Assembly (NCBI RefSeq): GCF_022458985.1
Contig: NC_061781.1
Coordinates: forward strand, 19,499,001 to 19,563,000
Reading direction: 5' to 3'
Origin: Mugil cephalus
Lineage: Eukaryota > Chordata > Actinopteri > Mugiliformes > Mugilidae
Length of the DNA stretch: 64,000 nucleotides
Under the pieces are notes generated by a model. That model ran no database searches and was not told the origin of the DNA. It was given only the letters and a program-made list of their open reading frames with translations. Shown here in pieces: positions 47,301 to 59,600 of this stretch. Numbering within the stretch: position 1 is the stretch's first letter; each line of letters begins with the position of its first letter. A program made the position numbers and the translations under genes.

Positions 47301-47781
47301 CCACACCATCAAGAAGAGCAGCTGGGACGCCATGGTGCGGCACTCGCCCAAATTCAACCTGGTCATGTACTTCTTCCTCTACGAAGACGAGTTCGGACCT
47401 TTCTTTAACGACGAGATCCCCGTCACGCACCTCTACTTCGGCCGCTCCGTCAGCAAAGAGGTCTTGGGCCGCGTCGGCCTCCACTGCCCCCGTCTGGTGG
47501 AGCTGGTCGTGTGCGCCAACGGCCTGCGCCCCCTGGATGAGGAGCTGATCCGCATCGCCAAGCACTGCACTCAGCTGTCGGCCATCGGCCTCGGAGAGTG
47601 CGAGGTGTCCTGCAGCGCGTTCGTGGAGTTTGTCAAAATGTGCGGCCGGAGGCTGTCCCAGCTGTCAATCATGGAGGAGGTGCTGATTCCAGATCACAAA
47701 TATTCCCTGGATGAGATCCACTGGGAGGTGTCGAAGCACTTGGGCCGGGTCTGGTTCCCGGACATGATGCCGACCTGGTAG
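44371..47781 (+). CDS. fbxl3: FBXL3, F-box/LRR cryptochrome-targeting protein, complete
   Basis: Substrate receptor of an SCF (SKP1-CUL1-F-box) ubiquitin ligase that binds CRY1/CRY2 in the nucleus and drives their degradation, setting circadian period. Coding exons: 44371-44745, 44831-44953, 46512-46683, 47141-47781; total 1,311 nt, 436 aa (human 428). The ATG follows a strong acceptor by one base. Residues 1-44 are a Ser/Glu/Lys-rich variable tail. The F-box is at about 45-92 ([20 protein letters not shown], then WRCFEFEL). Leucine-rich repeats fill the rest. The Cys and Ile mutated in the mouse Afterhours (C358S) and Overtime (I364T) alleles map to 47566-47568 and 47584-47586 and are both conserved, as is the C-terminal MPTW whose Trp occupies the CRY flavin pocket. 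The last exon is GC-rich compared with its surroundings. Confidence 0.97.
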
Positions 47782-50695
47782 AGTAGAAGCCAGCCCGGTT
47801 CAGAGTTTCTGGTGTGGAACATTTGCATGTCCTCTGTGTTAGCGTTGGAAAGCATTTAAATGCTCAGCTTTACTGGAATGTATCGGTGGAGGGCATGGAG
47901 GGCATGGAGGGCATGGATGCAACACAGCACCCCCGAATGCTTCACGGTGTTATCATGTCATGCAAACACTACAAGAATCTCTGCCTGTCGGCGTCATCAC
48001 GGACTGTGGAAACCTGCTTTGCTTAATCTGTAGACAGACCTTCGCAAGGTGGCTCCTACCCACATTAGTGCAGGTGTAAACGTGTGACAGGAAATCTACA
48101 ACTGTTTTATAACGATAAATTGAGTTATATGGACATTATAGCTCGATGTAATGAAAGATGTCAGTGTGCGTGTGTGCGCGTGCGTGTGTAAGTATGTGTG
48201 CATGAGTGCGTGTGAGTAAACAATTAGGTGCACAATTGCATGTTGTTACACTACCACTTGGCCTACTTAAATCCAATCCGAGATAGCAGCTCTGCACTTT
48301 GCAACGCAATACATCATTGAACGTTTCCCACAATGTAATTTTATATATATACGAAGAGATAGAAGAGGTTTTGTCAGGTGCAGCTGACGGGGGGAGGAGG
48401 AGGAGGAGGAGGGGAGGAAACGTTTCGTTCACCATCTTTAACGAATATAAACGCAATTTTCCTCCTTGCCCCCAAAGGTCACATCACAAAACACGATTGT
48501 TGGAAACAGAAAAATGTGTGTAAATAGGTCTCGATATTTGTTGATGTGAAGGTGTTGATGTCTGATTTATATTTTCTCTCCGTCACGCATGAATTGGCTC
48601 GACAATTGAGTATCTCAGAAGGGTTCTGTACAGATTCGCTAAGCACCTTAACGTGAATACCAAATGATAATCAGGACGAACCTTTACGGAGACTTTGCGG
48701 CCAAATGAAAGCGTCGCTATTTGTACTGTGCTGAGGTTCTGCTGAATCAAACACCGAGGGCAGTATATTGAAGTAATAAAACTGTAATTATTGAGAAAAT
48801 ACATAAAATAATTCTATGTATATATACACACCGATCAGGCGACATTATGACCACTGACAGGTGATAAACCATTAGTGGGTGGGATATAATAAACAGTAAG
48901 TGAACATGTTGTCCTCAGAGTTGATTTGTTAGGATTTGAGCGACAATGAACCTAATTGTGATGGTGAGACGACTGAGTCAGAGCTTCTACAAAACTGCAG
49001 CTCTTGTTGGGTGTCATAGGAATCGTTTAACAACGAGTTTGAGGCGTTAACTCGGCCTCTGAATTTCTCAAACCCTGAGCAAACGGGGGGGGGAAACCAG
49101 CGCAATATTAGGAAGGGGGGTCATAATGTTACGCCTGATCGGTGTAGTGGTTTGTGGAGTCTCATGCTCAGATTGCTTTGTAATCATTCGACCATAGACT
49201 AGTCGCCGCTGCTTAAACGATGCACACTGGGAATGCAAAACCTTTGTTATTCACGGGTGCATTCATATATTATGTTTCCTGTATAGGTTTCATTTGCAAC
49301 TTGTGCTGTTTGCCTGTTCAAAGCTCTAAATCCCGGTGAATAGTCTTGGGTGTAAAACCTGCCCCCGTATTAGTCACATGCAGCAGAGGGAGCAGCTTTC
49401 ATCCTCTCATTATTATCGCCCTCTTAGCAGGTTTCATTACCCCCCTCCTTTCCCAAACATTCATCCATTTCAGTTGAAAGAGATTTGGCAAGTCAGATGA
49501 GTGGAACAATGTTTTTTTTTTCCTTTAAGAAGGAAGTCAAATGCATCTGTATATAAAAACGCTGTGTGTTTGATTATTATTATTATGAATTTATGAATAG
49601 AAATGTGCGCATTTCTTTATTTCGCCCTCTGTCAGGGTTTGAAGTTTCTTTACCTGGCGGCTCGTGTCTTTTTGCAAAACCAGTTTTTCTTTTACTAGAT
49701 GGATTTTTTTCATACTACATAGTCAGAATAGAGAAGCTGTGTAATTTATTGATGGCTTTTTGTAATGGACTTTTTGTGTTTTTCACCTGAAGAAAAAGGA
49801 AGTAACAGCAGCAGTGAGAGTTTTCTTTCTCCTTTTTTTTTTTTTTGGTTTTGTTTTGTTTTGTTTTGACACTCCCACCTTTTGTCACCGTGGGTTTGTT
49901 GCATGCAGGTGGGTCAAAAAGTCCACTACCACCAACTTTTAATGGAAAATCCTAAAATATATAAAGTTATTGGTAGTGGAGAAGCAGCCCTGTATGTCAA
50001 TACGTTGTGTATAAAACTGATTTTTATTTCTGCCGCACTTCATTCCTCTTATCAAAGTTTGGTGTAGACGGACACAGTTATTGCAGGAGGTGCAAAAAGC
50101 TTCTTAGCATCAGTGGATTGAACTGACATAGTTTATTATTGATTAGTATTGGTCTCTTATCACTGAAGTAGATACCTGTGCTGATTGTTTGTGCTCATGT
50201 ACATTAGCATACAGTTGACATATCTCCTGGTTGTTTTCCAGAAATTGTGTAGTGGCTCTACATTTTTTTTTTTTTTTTGTTCTTCCCACAGAGACAGAGA
50301 CTCGGTGTATCGCTACTGGTTGTAATCACTTTCCTGTTGGCTTTGATTGACTTAAAATTTAAAAAAAGAAAAAGAAAAAAATTCAACTAGATCAGTAAAA
50401 TTGGGTCGAGACAAGGAGATTATTTATCTTTCATCATAAATATACTTCTTGTCAATAACTGCTATTTTAACCTCTTTTATTTAGAGAGTTCATACTCCAG
50501 TGTGTTTGTTAGGAGTAAACTGGTGTTGACAGTGCTGTCCCTATTTTTTTTTTTTATTATTATTATTTTGTTTTTATTTTTTTAGTTTTGCTTCTGTACA
50601 GCAAATGTCTACTTTGCTTTACTGGTCATCTTGTCTTGAAAGTTATTGTTTTGGACATGTGATCTTATACCGTAATAAAACAATTGTGAATGTAC
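47782..50695 (+). other. fbxl3: FBXL3 3' UTR (long)
   Basis: About 2.9 kb from the stop to the AATAAA at 50674-50679. It contains three copies of a GGAGGGCAT unit at about 47886-47917, an alternating purine-pyrimidine GT/GC run at about 48160-48215, a GGA run at about 48391-48418, a mobile element at 48828-49145 and several poly-T tracts. No gene is seen. Extent is inferred from the absence of an earlier strong AATAAA context, so shorter isoforms are possible. Confidence 0.55.
48828..49145. mobile_element. MITE with about 26-bp terminal inverted repeats in FBXL3 3' UTR
   Basis: The left end ACACCGATCAGGCGACATTA continues TGACC. The right end, reverse-complemented, is ACACCGATCAGGCGTAACAT then TATGACC. 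The two match except for a short indel. The element is 318 bp with no transposase. This terminal sequence is one I associate with an abundant fish repeat; the superfamily is not certain. Confidence 0.78.
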
Positions 50696-50711
50696 CCTCT
50701 GTCATTTTATT
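50674..50711. terminator. Facing poly(A) signals of FBXL3 (+) and CLN5 (-)
   Basis: AATAAA at 50674-50679 on the plus strand, followed by TTTATT (AATAAA on the minus strand) at 50706-50711. Only 26 bp separate them, so the two cleavage sites should cross and the transcripts overlap tail to tail. Use of each signal is inferred from position. Confidence 0.55.
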
Positions 50712-51546
50712 CTTACACAATTAAAGAGACAACCCAAGTTTGCCACATAAAATATTGTTTTTTTTTTTAATAATTAAATACATTAAAAAACAAACATTGG
50801 TGAAACTTTGCGATATTGGACTTAACATCTGAGTATCTATTCAGAAATGATGTAGAAATTTGAAATTAACCACACCTCACAAAATTAAATTATAGTAGAT
50901 AGGGAAAGGAAAATGTTACTTTTTTAATTTTTTTATCAGTAGTATAAAATATAAACGGAATTTCCAGGTGATATTATTACAGATAATCTCACCATGAGGT
51001 TCATTAAGTAGCTCTTCTGTATCTTTCAACTATAGAACATGATCTTCTTTTAGGCATGAGTTTGTCCAGTTGTTCAACTTTTTGTTTTTCTGAGCATTTT
51101 AAGGCAAAAACACAGCAACGGGTTCATCATTCATGTTTCAAGCTTGAGTGAACTTTAGTCTGATATTTTAATATTATATATGTAATTCATTTTTGTAAGT
51201 AATCTTCATGGTGACGTCTATTAGTTAAAAACTTTACCCTATTCATCTGTAGTATCCCGCCTTTGGTTTTCCTAGCTCATGAATTTGAACCTTGCAACAT
51301 TCGTGGTTCAAATGCAACTAATAAAGAGAAGACGTTTGAGAGTTAATGTAAAAAATTTAAAGGCGAAACAAGGTTTAGGAGGTAGGAAATGCATTTAAAG
51401 TTTGTCATGTGTTTATATACTGAAAGATAATTTTTTTGAGAGGTCCAGAGTAGCCAACCTTACCCTCTCAATTGTTTCCAAGAAAATACAAACACTGTGA
51501 ATTATTGCCAAAATCAAAAATAAAAGAGACAGATTAAAGGTGACTT
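50712..51546 (-). other. cln5: CLN5 3' UTR
   Basis: AT-rich sequence between the CLN5 stop (51547-51549) and the nearest minus-strand AATAAA (50706-50711). No coding signal on either strand. Confidence 0.5.
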
Positions 51547-54500
51547 TTAAGGCAAAGGCACTTCTTCGTATGTAATATGCATATATGGAGGTTTCATGGG
51601 CAGAAGCCAGTACTCAAAGTTGTAGTAGAGGTAAAAGTTTTTATCCACCACAACTTTCGTAAAAACCTCCAGCAGACTGACGACGGCGTCTTTAAACGAC
51701 TGATGGGGCCTGAATGCGTGGTAGAATTCACGGATGTCCAGCGCCAGATTTTTCAGAGCGGGCTGTCCGAATATGGCGCTGTCATTGCCGAGGTAGGCCG
51801 GCTCTCCGCTGTACAGGTAGATCTTGGTGTAGTTGGTCTGCGATCGGCTGGAAAGTTTGGCTCCCAGCTCTGTCAGCTTCCTGTACGTGCGGTGAACGAA
51901 CTGCGAACAGTCGTAAGACTCGAACCACAGCGTGGCGTTGGGGCCGGGGTCCGAGCGAACCGTCCACGTCTCGTAGTAGATCCCAGTCCGGTTGTCCTTC
52001 TGCATCCACTCGGCCATATCGTTAAACTGGTTCCCTGCGAAAGAAATTCAAATTAAATTCACAATAAAGCTGAAGCAGGAAGTGCAAGGAAGGGAAACTG
52101 GTTCGTGGAGAGAGTGAGTCGACTGAAACTGTGACAAAGAAGTCCGTTTTCTCAGTCATTTATTCCTCGATGAAGTGGAACGTTGTATCTGTACCAAGAA
52201 TGTACTGGGAAACACGCCTGAAAGTCACAAACCAGTTACTGGTCACAAGACAAGAGAGGTCTGTTCAGGCATTTAGAAGCGATTTGCAGCCTACAAATCC
52301 TAAATGCTTGGAAACTATCAGGTCTCCCGAAGTCTTTTTTTACATGATCAGTACTTTCAATATAGGTGTATGAATGGCAAACTAAAACTGGAAATAATAA
52401 ATAAGTAATCAATACATAAATGGAGCCATAATGTCCCCTGCATTGATAAATGGCATAGATGGAAATAGTTGTAATATTGTATAAAACCTCCGAGTGCAGC
52501 GGCTTTTCTCCAATGTCACGTAGTGTACAAGTCTTGCTAAAAGAGATGAAAGACTATCACTTTATCTTGTGGCTTCTCCTGAAATTGCTGTAAAAAGGCG
52601 CCTGATAAGGTTTAATCTAATTTTGGACAAAACCACAACAAGCATGACCTGCATCGATTACACAAAAGGTCCAGATGAGGGTTAAGTTTGTTAAGTTTTA
52701 TTTTAGACCAGTGAGTCATCCAAGAGTTTCATCTCCAAGTCGTCCCCCTACTGACTCTTTAACAAGGTCATGGATCACAAGTTAACTAGCCTCAGCAATG
52801 AGTAACTCACTCTAATATACTTCTTGGTGCAGCGATCGAGTTTAGAATGGAGTCTAACAGAACTGCAAAGTAATTTTTATAAAATTCCGATATGAAAAGC
52901 TGCTATTAAACAGTCTGTACAATTATTAAGATTCTAAAAGAGGCTGTGATGCAAGAGAAGAACGATTCAAACAGACGAAAACATCGTCTGCATACAAAGA
53001 AATTTCTGATCCTGGCTCCATGGTTACGGCCACTGAGTGGCAGAAGGTGACAGCTGAGCGTGGAGATTAGCAGCAATAGTTTGAACTGCAGGCTTTAATA
53101 GTGTCTAAATTGTAAAAGTAATTTTTAAAAAGGTGAAGAGCTGTTGTGCGAGTGACTCTGTACCAACAGAGTTGAAAAGCAGTCGGAGATATATTTTTAC
53201 AGATACCTCCGGCTGCCAAAGGATAGAGAAGTAAATGGATCGCTGCATTACGAAGAAACAACTGGAATCCAGGCAACAAAACCTGGTGTTGTGGTTCACA
53301 TTTTGTGTAAGGTAATCATAGTAACTATAGTATATAGACACTAAATAAAAACAGTATAGATGTAAATAAAAAGAGTATAGATAAGAATAAAAGACAAATA
53401 AAGTGGAAATATAAATAAAAACGGCAACAAAGCAGCATGAATTTGTGCAAGTAAAATAAAGTGTACTGTGCTTTACGAGAGCATGCACCAGTAACAGGTT
53501 TATGAGCATAAATAAAACCAGAATGTGGGAGTCAGTCTTTTCTATTTGCTTCTGTGAGAGAAGATACAATAGTTGAACTTTTACCACTGATTTCTCCTAT
53601 TTTCTCCAACGTGCCATTCTGCGACCAGTGCAAGTCATCGATGCCTTCGTAGAAACAAGCAGCTCCCTGGTTGCACCAGAAAGGTGCGGACACCTCCGGC
53701 CTGAGGTGAGGAAAGGTGCAGTTCCCCAGCTGAAACAACTCGTACCACTCGGCGGTGTAGTTGGTCCCAGTCTCTGCACTGCTGAAGCCGACAGCATCGT
53801 GCATGATGTGCTGTAAAAAAAAAAAGAAAAAAAAAGAAACATGAATGTAACACTGACATGCACAGCTGTGTATCCTTAAATAAAGTCATGCAGTTGCACT
53901 TCTATCTTAACCTGCTATATTTAATTACTGGCAGCTCAGTGGTTTCTTCATTTTTAATAATAACAGAAAAAAGAATTCTGCCCAGATGCTAATGGATATT
54001 TATCCACTTGACTACATTTGATTTTAAAACATATTTTAACCTTTTCCTTTTCTTTAGATTTTTGGGGGTTAATCAAAAAGACCAATATAATTGTGCGCAA
54101 AATATTTAAACACTGATTGCAAAATGTAGTAGAGGGTTTTCCTGGTTCTAAATCAGTGTAATTAGGTCGTTTGATGCGCTTCAACAGACACTAGGAACAG
54201 AAAAAGACGCACTAGTGACACATTTTCACTGCGCACAAAAAGATTACTGCACTCACCACTTTCCCTAGCAGATCCCCGTACTTGAATTCCCACACCGGCG
54301 TCTGCAGCCGGTAAACCGAGATGACATCGCTGTCTCTCAAGTAAGGAATCCGTCCATCCCGGTCTCCGGTTGGACAGAACGGGTAGAGAGCTTCACAGTA
54401 CGGGTCCACGGGAGGGCGACGATCGAACCGCCTGTTGGTGACACGAGAAAGAAGAGGTGGTTGCTCAGCATTATATCACTGCAGGGCTCTTAATCAGTCC

Positions 54501-55311
54501 AACCTGAAGCACTTTATTTAAATGTATATATAAATTTCTTCATCTGTAGGTGCTATTTCTGCTGTATATTTTACAGCTGTTGCAAGAAATATATCAGAAA
54601 CTTGCACGTATTTTGGATATACATATTTTTTTTTCTGATGGAATGACTTAAAACAAGATCTCCACAATATATATCTATATATATATAGATATATATCATC
54701 ATTTATTATCATACTGCTATTAAGACAACAAAACAGGAAATAGAAAACGTTTCTATCCGTATGTTTTAAAACTACGAACAAAACTTTAGTGCTGTTGGTT
54801 CACATAATGACCCCAGATGTTTTACGAGACTCCAGATGCTCTTAAGTCCAACGATCTAAGCCACGTGAACCCAAGTTGCACATTTCAGCAACTTGGCTGC
54901 ATTTTTGAACAATTAATGTATGTAACAACGTACAAACTGAAACTGGAAACACGCAATCGCATGAGGAACAGGTAACGTAAAAAATAAAAATAAAAAAAAT
55001 ATGTGACTCATCGGAAGAAAAGGTACGTTAAAAGTTTGGACGCCTACATGCCACCAACATTATTATATTTTAAGACTAGATCTAATAAGTTCAAGAATTT
55101 TCCAGAACTTACAAAACTTTCTGTAGAAAGAAAACTTCACAACCTCTCATCACATGATTGAACGCAATAAGGCAGAATGAGCATGAATGGACACACTGTC
55201 CTCATACCTGTAGGGAACGGGCCACTGCTGCTCCCCATTGATCCTGAACTCAGCCAAAACGCCAAGAAACAGGAGCAGGTTTAAACACAGAACAACCTCC
55301 GCGCGAGACAT
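51547..55311 (-). CDS. cln5: CLN5, lysosomal BMP synthase, complete
   Basis: Soluble lysosomal glycoprotein; loss causes neuronal ceroid lipofuscinosis in mammals. It is reported to act as a bis(monoacylglycero)phosphate synthase and S-depalmitoylase with a papain/NlpC-P60-like fold. Exons in transcript order: 55311-55208, 54431-54257, 53810-53585, 52034-51547; 993 nt, 330 aa, all junctions in phase. The N-terminus ([20 protein letters not shown]) is a signal peptide. The expected catalytic residues are present: His in HIMHDAVGF, Glu in EWYELFQLG and Cys in SYDCSQFV (human His166, Glu183, Cys280). Seven N-glycosylation sequons are visible (NYT, NCT, NGT, NRT, NAT, NYT, NDS). The protein stops after ITYEEVPLP, short of the human tail. 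Intron 3 contains a repeat fragment. Confidence 0.96.
53010..53325. repeat. Truncated copy of the 27761-28455 element, CLN5 intron 3
   Basis: GGTTACGGCCACTGAGTGGC, TGGAGATTAGCAGCA, the AGGCTTTAATA stretch and ACAACTGGAATCCAGGCA match the element at 27761-28455 in the same order and orientation (there at about 27802-28050). Both outer ends are missing, so it is a fragment. Confidence 0.7.
54661..54698. repeat. AT palindrome in CLN5 intron 1
   Basis: A near-perfect palindrome centred on a TATATATA core and flanked by GATATATAT / ATATATATC-type arms; it could extrude a cruciform. Confidence 0.7.
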
Positions 55312-56694
55312 GTTGACGATTCAAACACACACGCACGAAAAAGAAGCAGAAGTTACAGTGACTGCGTTCCCATGTTTCCGCCTGTGGCTCCAACTACTTC
55401 CTCATCACTGGTCACATGGTTTTGTTGACGATTTGAAATCACATGACGACACCAGGCATGAGGAAATGAGCTCAGAAATGAATTTCAATTTAAATAAATA
55501 TATCAAATTCACGAGCCTTGAAATTAATAGGAATTTAGGGAAATAGTATCGATAAATATATGAGAATAATAAATACCGAAAAATATACATTTTGACGCTT
55601 ATTTTCAGAAATATGTTTTCAAATCGTATTTTATTAAATTATGTGTTATTTGTAGTCAACGATGGTGATAATGAAATATTTATATACAAATATATATTTA
55701 CAATGTATATCATTTATAACAACATAAATGGCTATTTGTATTATACATTATTGAATAATTGATTAATAATAATAATAACAAGAACAACATCATTAGTATT
55801 AACACTAATTTGGCATCAATCATTTTGCCAAAATTTAAATTTTAAGTCTTAACTATCAATAGTTTAATGGTAACATTTATCAATAATAATATCACCCTTC
55901 ATCCTTTACACAAACGTGTCGCAAAAGCAGGGAAGACCTATTTACTTATAGGATTTACTTATGAGACCTTTTAGCTCGCGTGAGTACAAATCAAAATAAG
56001 TTCAGCATAAGTTCACTAAAAGTTCACGATAAGTGTGACATAACGTTACGTTTTCTATTTGCAGACGTTTACTGTCTTGCTTCACTTCGCCACACTTCCT
56101 CCTGACCGCATCACCTCCTCCCCCATATTTTTTTTTTAAATCCATGTTTATGGCAACTGCACGACTACCCTACTGCTGCACGTTTGAAATAAAAAAAAAA
56201 TTAACATTTGAACCTGTGTATTATTTGAATAGCTTAATACTAAATGCAAAATGATGATAATAATAATGTATATCCATAAAAAGCAATAGGCTAAGATTAA
56301 TATAGAGCACATTTAGTAAGTAAAGGGGTCCCTGCTTAATCTCTGCATTGGGGTTCCTTGGCCTGAAAAAAGCTTTGGAGGCCGTTCAACGCTGGTTTAA
56401 GGGACAAGTAGTTAAAAATTGAATAAAAGTGTCTAGAAATAACCGGTAAAAGTATAAAACAAACCTTACGGCGATAATGGTAAATAAAATAAGAAAATAT
56501 ATTTCTTAAATAAAATAAATGCATATATATATTATAATGCAGAATCTATAATAAATAAATAATCTAAATGATTTTCCTCTCGCTTTAGAAACATGAACCG
56601 GTCCCCACTGGATGGCGCTAAGGCACCGGTCAACGTGCGGCTTTAAGAAGGCCCAGAAGCAGAAGAAGAAGTATTACCATAATTTAAGTCCGCC
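55312..56694. promoter_or_regulatory. Divergent intergenic region between CLN5 and ES1
   Basis: About 1.4 kb between the two start codons, which point away from each other. Near CLN5 there are two CACATG E-box sites. The middle (about 55500-56330) is very AT-rich with no gene. The ES1 side (56580-56694) is GC-richer and ends in GTCCGCCATGC, an acceptable start context. Two separate promoters are more likely than one shared promoter. Confidence 0.5.
55411..55447. promoter_or_regulatory. Two CLEAR-like E-boxes upstream of CLN5
   Basis: GTCACATGGT at 55411-55420 and TCACATGAC at 55439-55447 each differ little from the TFEB/CLEAR consensus GTCACGTGAC. They lie 100-140 bp upstream of the CLN5 ATG. 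TFEB control of lysosomal genes is established; action at these sites is inference. Confidence 0.4.
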
Positions 56695-59600
56695 ATGCTC
56701 ACCCTTCTCCACCACTGTGGACGCACCCTCCTGACAGCCAGGACTCTTCAGACCGTGCATCAAAGTCATTATTCTGCCCAGATGGCTAAACGCGTGGCCG
56801 TGGTGCTGGCGGGATGTGGAGTTTATGATGGAACTGAGATCCACGAGGCCTCCGCAGTTTTGGTGCATCTGAGCAGAGGAGGCGCAGCCGTAAGAAGACA
56901 GTTTCTAATCTGTCAAGTGTGCCAAATTGTGTTATGTGTGTGAGGCTGGTGAAAGTCTGTGTAAAAACCCAGTATGAGACGCGTTATAATAGGCTGACAT
57001 TGTGGCCGTGGATTGCAGCAGGTCTGGTGGTTTTTCTGCAATAGAAAGTTGTCAAATATGTGTGACCTCTGCAAGGGACTTTAAAGTGCAAGTGCAAAGG
57101 GTGCGAGTGTGCAACTAAACATTAAACGCACAAACTGATGCAATGGACCCACGTATCCTGCTTGTGTTTTAGTTTCATTTTTAAGAAGCTGACGCAACAA
57201 ATCTGTGCTTCACATTGTGACAACATAGGACTCTAGAAATTTCTCTAGAAAGAAATTTGGATGATACTGCGACAGGGCAAGACAAAGTTAAATTAAAAAT
57301 AGAAATAGAAAAAAATAAACAGAAATTATTCTCTAATTTAAATGACAGAATGTATTACAGGAACAGTGGAACAAGACAAATGGTAGAAGTTGTGAAGGAT
57401 GAAACATTACTTCAAAACTACTTTGGACACATTGGAAAAATCAAACAATTATTATTGCGCAGAATGACATGAGTAATATTATGAGATACTGATTCTGATA
57501 TTGATGAAGGTGGAACAAATGGTTTTGGACTTGCACTTTAATTTAGTCAGACATAGACGTTGTGTTTTTCTCGTAATGTGTTCGCTATGTTGAAAAAAAT
57601 GCAAATAATTATGTGAGCATTTAAGGATATTTTGATATCCTATATTAATCATATACACTACAGGTCAAAGGTTTGAAAGCAAGATCAGATTTGTACAAAA
57701 AAGAAATCATAATTTCATTGGTATACTTGGTATAAACATGATTATTACATATAGATTATTTGAGTTTTTCTTGCTTATACTTTGCTTTCTTCAAAGTAAC
57801 CTCCTCTGGCCTTAACAACAACACGGCATATATGAGGTATTTGTTCCACAAGCTTTTTAAGGTATGCACCATGAATTCCTTTATTAAGTTGATCAAGAGG
57901 AGGCTGCTGATTTGTGGGATGCACTTTTCTGACGGATCTATCCAATTCATCCTACACAAGCTCAACTGGAGAGAAGTCTGGAGACTGAGTGGGCCAAACC
58001 ATCTTTTGAAGAACACCTTCCTCTTCTTCTTCTTCTTCTTCTTCTTTTTTTTTTTTTTTTGGCTTACCGTCTTTTTTTTTGCTGTAAAACAAACTTTAGA
58101 CCCACGAGTCTTAGCCCAGATGGAACTGCATGATGCTGGGGGGTGGAGTGGCACTGTTTCTTCTTCAAGATACCCTTTGCTTCAAACAAATCTCCTACTC
58201 TGTCACCTGCAACACATTCCCATACCATGGCACCACCACTTCCTTGTTTTACTGTGGGTTTTGAACCAAATAGTTCAAACTTACTTTCATCAGAGGACTT
58301 GTTTCCAGTCAGCATAGGTCCAATTTTTGTGAGCTTTTGCTCACTCATATCTCCTTTTCTTGTTCTGTGTGTGAAGCAGTGTTTTGTTTTATGTAGACAC
58401 ACACTCTCCGTCAGACCAGTCATTCTAAAACTTCCTTTCACAGTTGTCAGAGATATGGGTTTTGACCTTGTCATGTTGATTCCTTTCCTTTTTTTTGTGG
58501 GGCTGTTTACTGGTGACAGTATGAATATCCTCTGCTTTTGTAGTAACCCCCTTCGTCCAGGCCTTTTTCTATCATCATAACTTCCAGTTTATTCTAGTCC
58601 ATTCAGAGTGCAGTGAACTCCTTTGTTGGACACCATTAGGCATTTTGCAATTTCTCTTTCAGTGTATCCTTCTTTCCTCAATGTTCTCTTGCGTCGTTAC
58701 TCAGTTGCTTCTTTGTAGCCACGGTAGTTTGTCAGAGATTTGAACACAGTTGAGCTTTATTGGGATATTTGTACGCAGACTCTGAAAAGCCAAAGCGTTT
58801 AAGTGAATAATACAAACTGGGATTTGTTGTTTTTGCTTTTGCAGTGGGTTGTGACTCTTGCAAATCCTCTGGAATCCAAAACTAAGCCCTTCTCTTCTTT
58901 TGTTGACATTTATTTGGCAATGGTCTGGTAACACCAACGCATACCTAAAGGTAAACTTAGGAAAATCAACGACAGCTAAGCCTGATCATGCACTAAATAC
59001 ATCCTAAAACACGTATAACTCATGGTTTTTAAGACAGGCATTGTGAACAGAACCTTGAAGTTGCTTCCAAATGTTTGACCTGTAGTGGATATGCTGGTGT
59101 TTTGAATGAATGAAATGTGTTCTGTCAAAAAAAAAAAAAAAGGGATTCGTCGAGCGTGTGAGGGTTATTTCTGCTAATGACTGATTAATTAATCACTAAA
59201 CGAGATCAACGGCTGCCACTAATTATTACTTGGTGTCATTATGTTGTGTTTATTGTGCTTTAAAAAAGAATCCTCACCTCACCGCCGGCTTCATCACCTG
59301 CAGGTGAACATGTTTGCCCCCAACGTCGACCAGATGCACGTGGTGAATCATATGACAGGCGAACCGGCTCAGGACAAGAGAAATGTGTTGGTGGAGAGCG
59401 CGAGGGTGGCCCGTGGAAAAATCCAGGATCTGTCTAAACTCAGCGTCAAAGACCACGATGCTGTCATATTCCCAGGTTTGACCATTCGCTGCTCTGCTCT
59501 AAAGCAGAGGCTGGTGATGTTAAACGTTCCAAGTCCTGAAGACATTATGTAAACACATGTTTTTGATGATTCGCAGGAGGTTTCGGTGCAGCGAAGAACC

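Noticed and set aside
52131-52373. 80-codon plus-strand open frame in CLN5 intron 3
   Set aside because: Intronic, opposite strand, no recognisable protein.
57257-57472. 71-codon plus-strand open frame in ES1 intron 1
   Set aside because: Lys/Glu-rich, no family recognised, no splice or promoter context; probably chance in AT-rich sequence.
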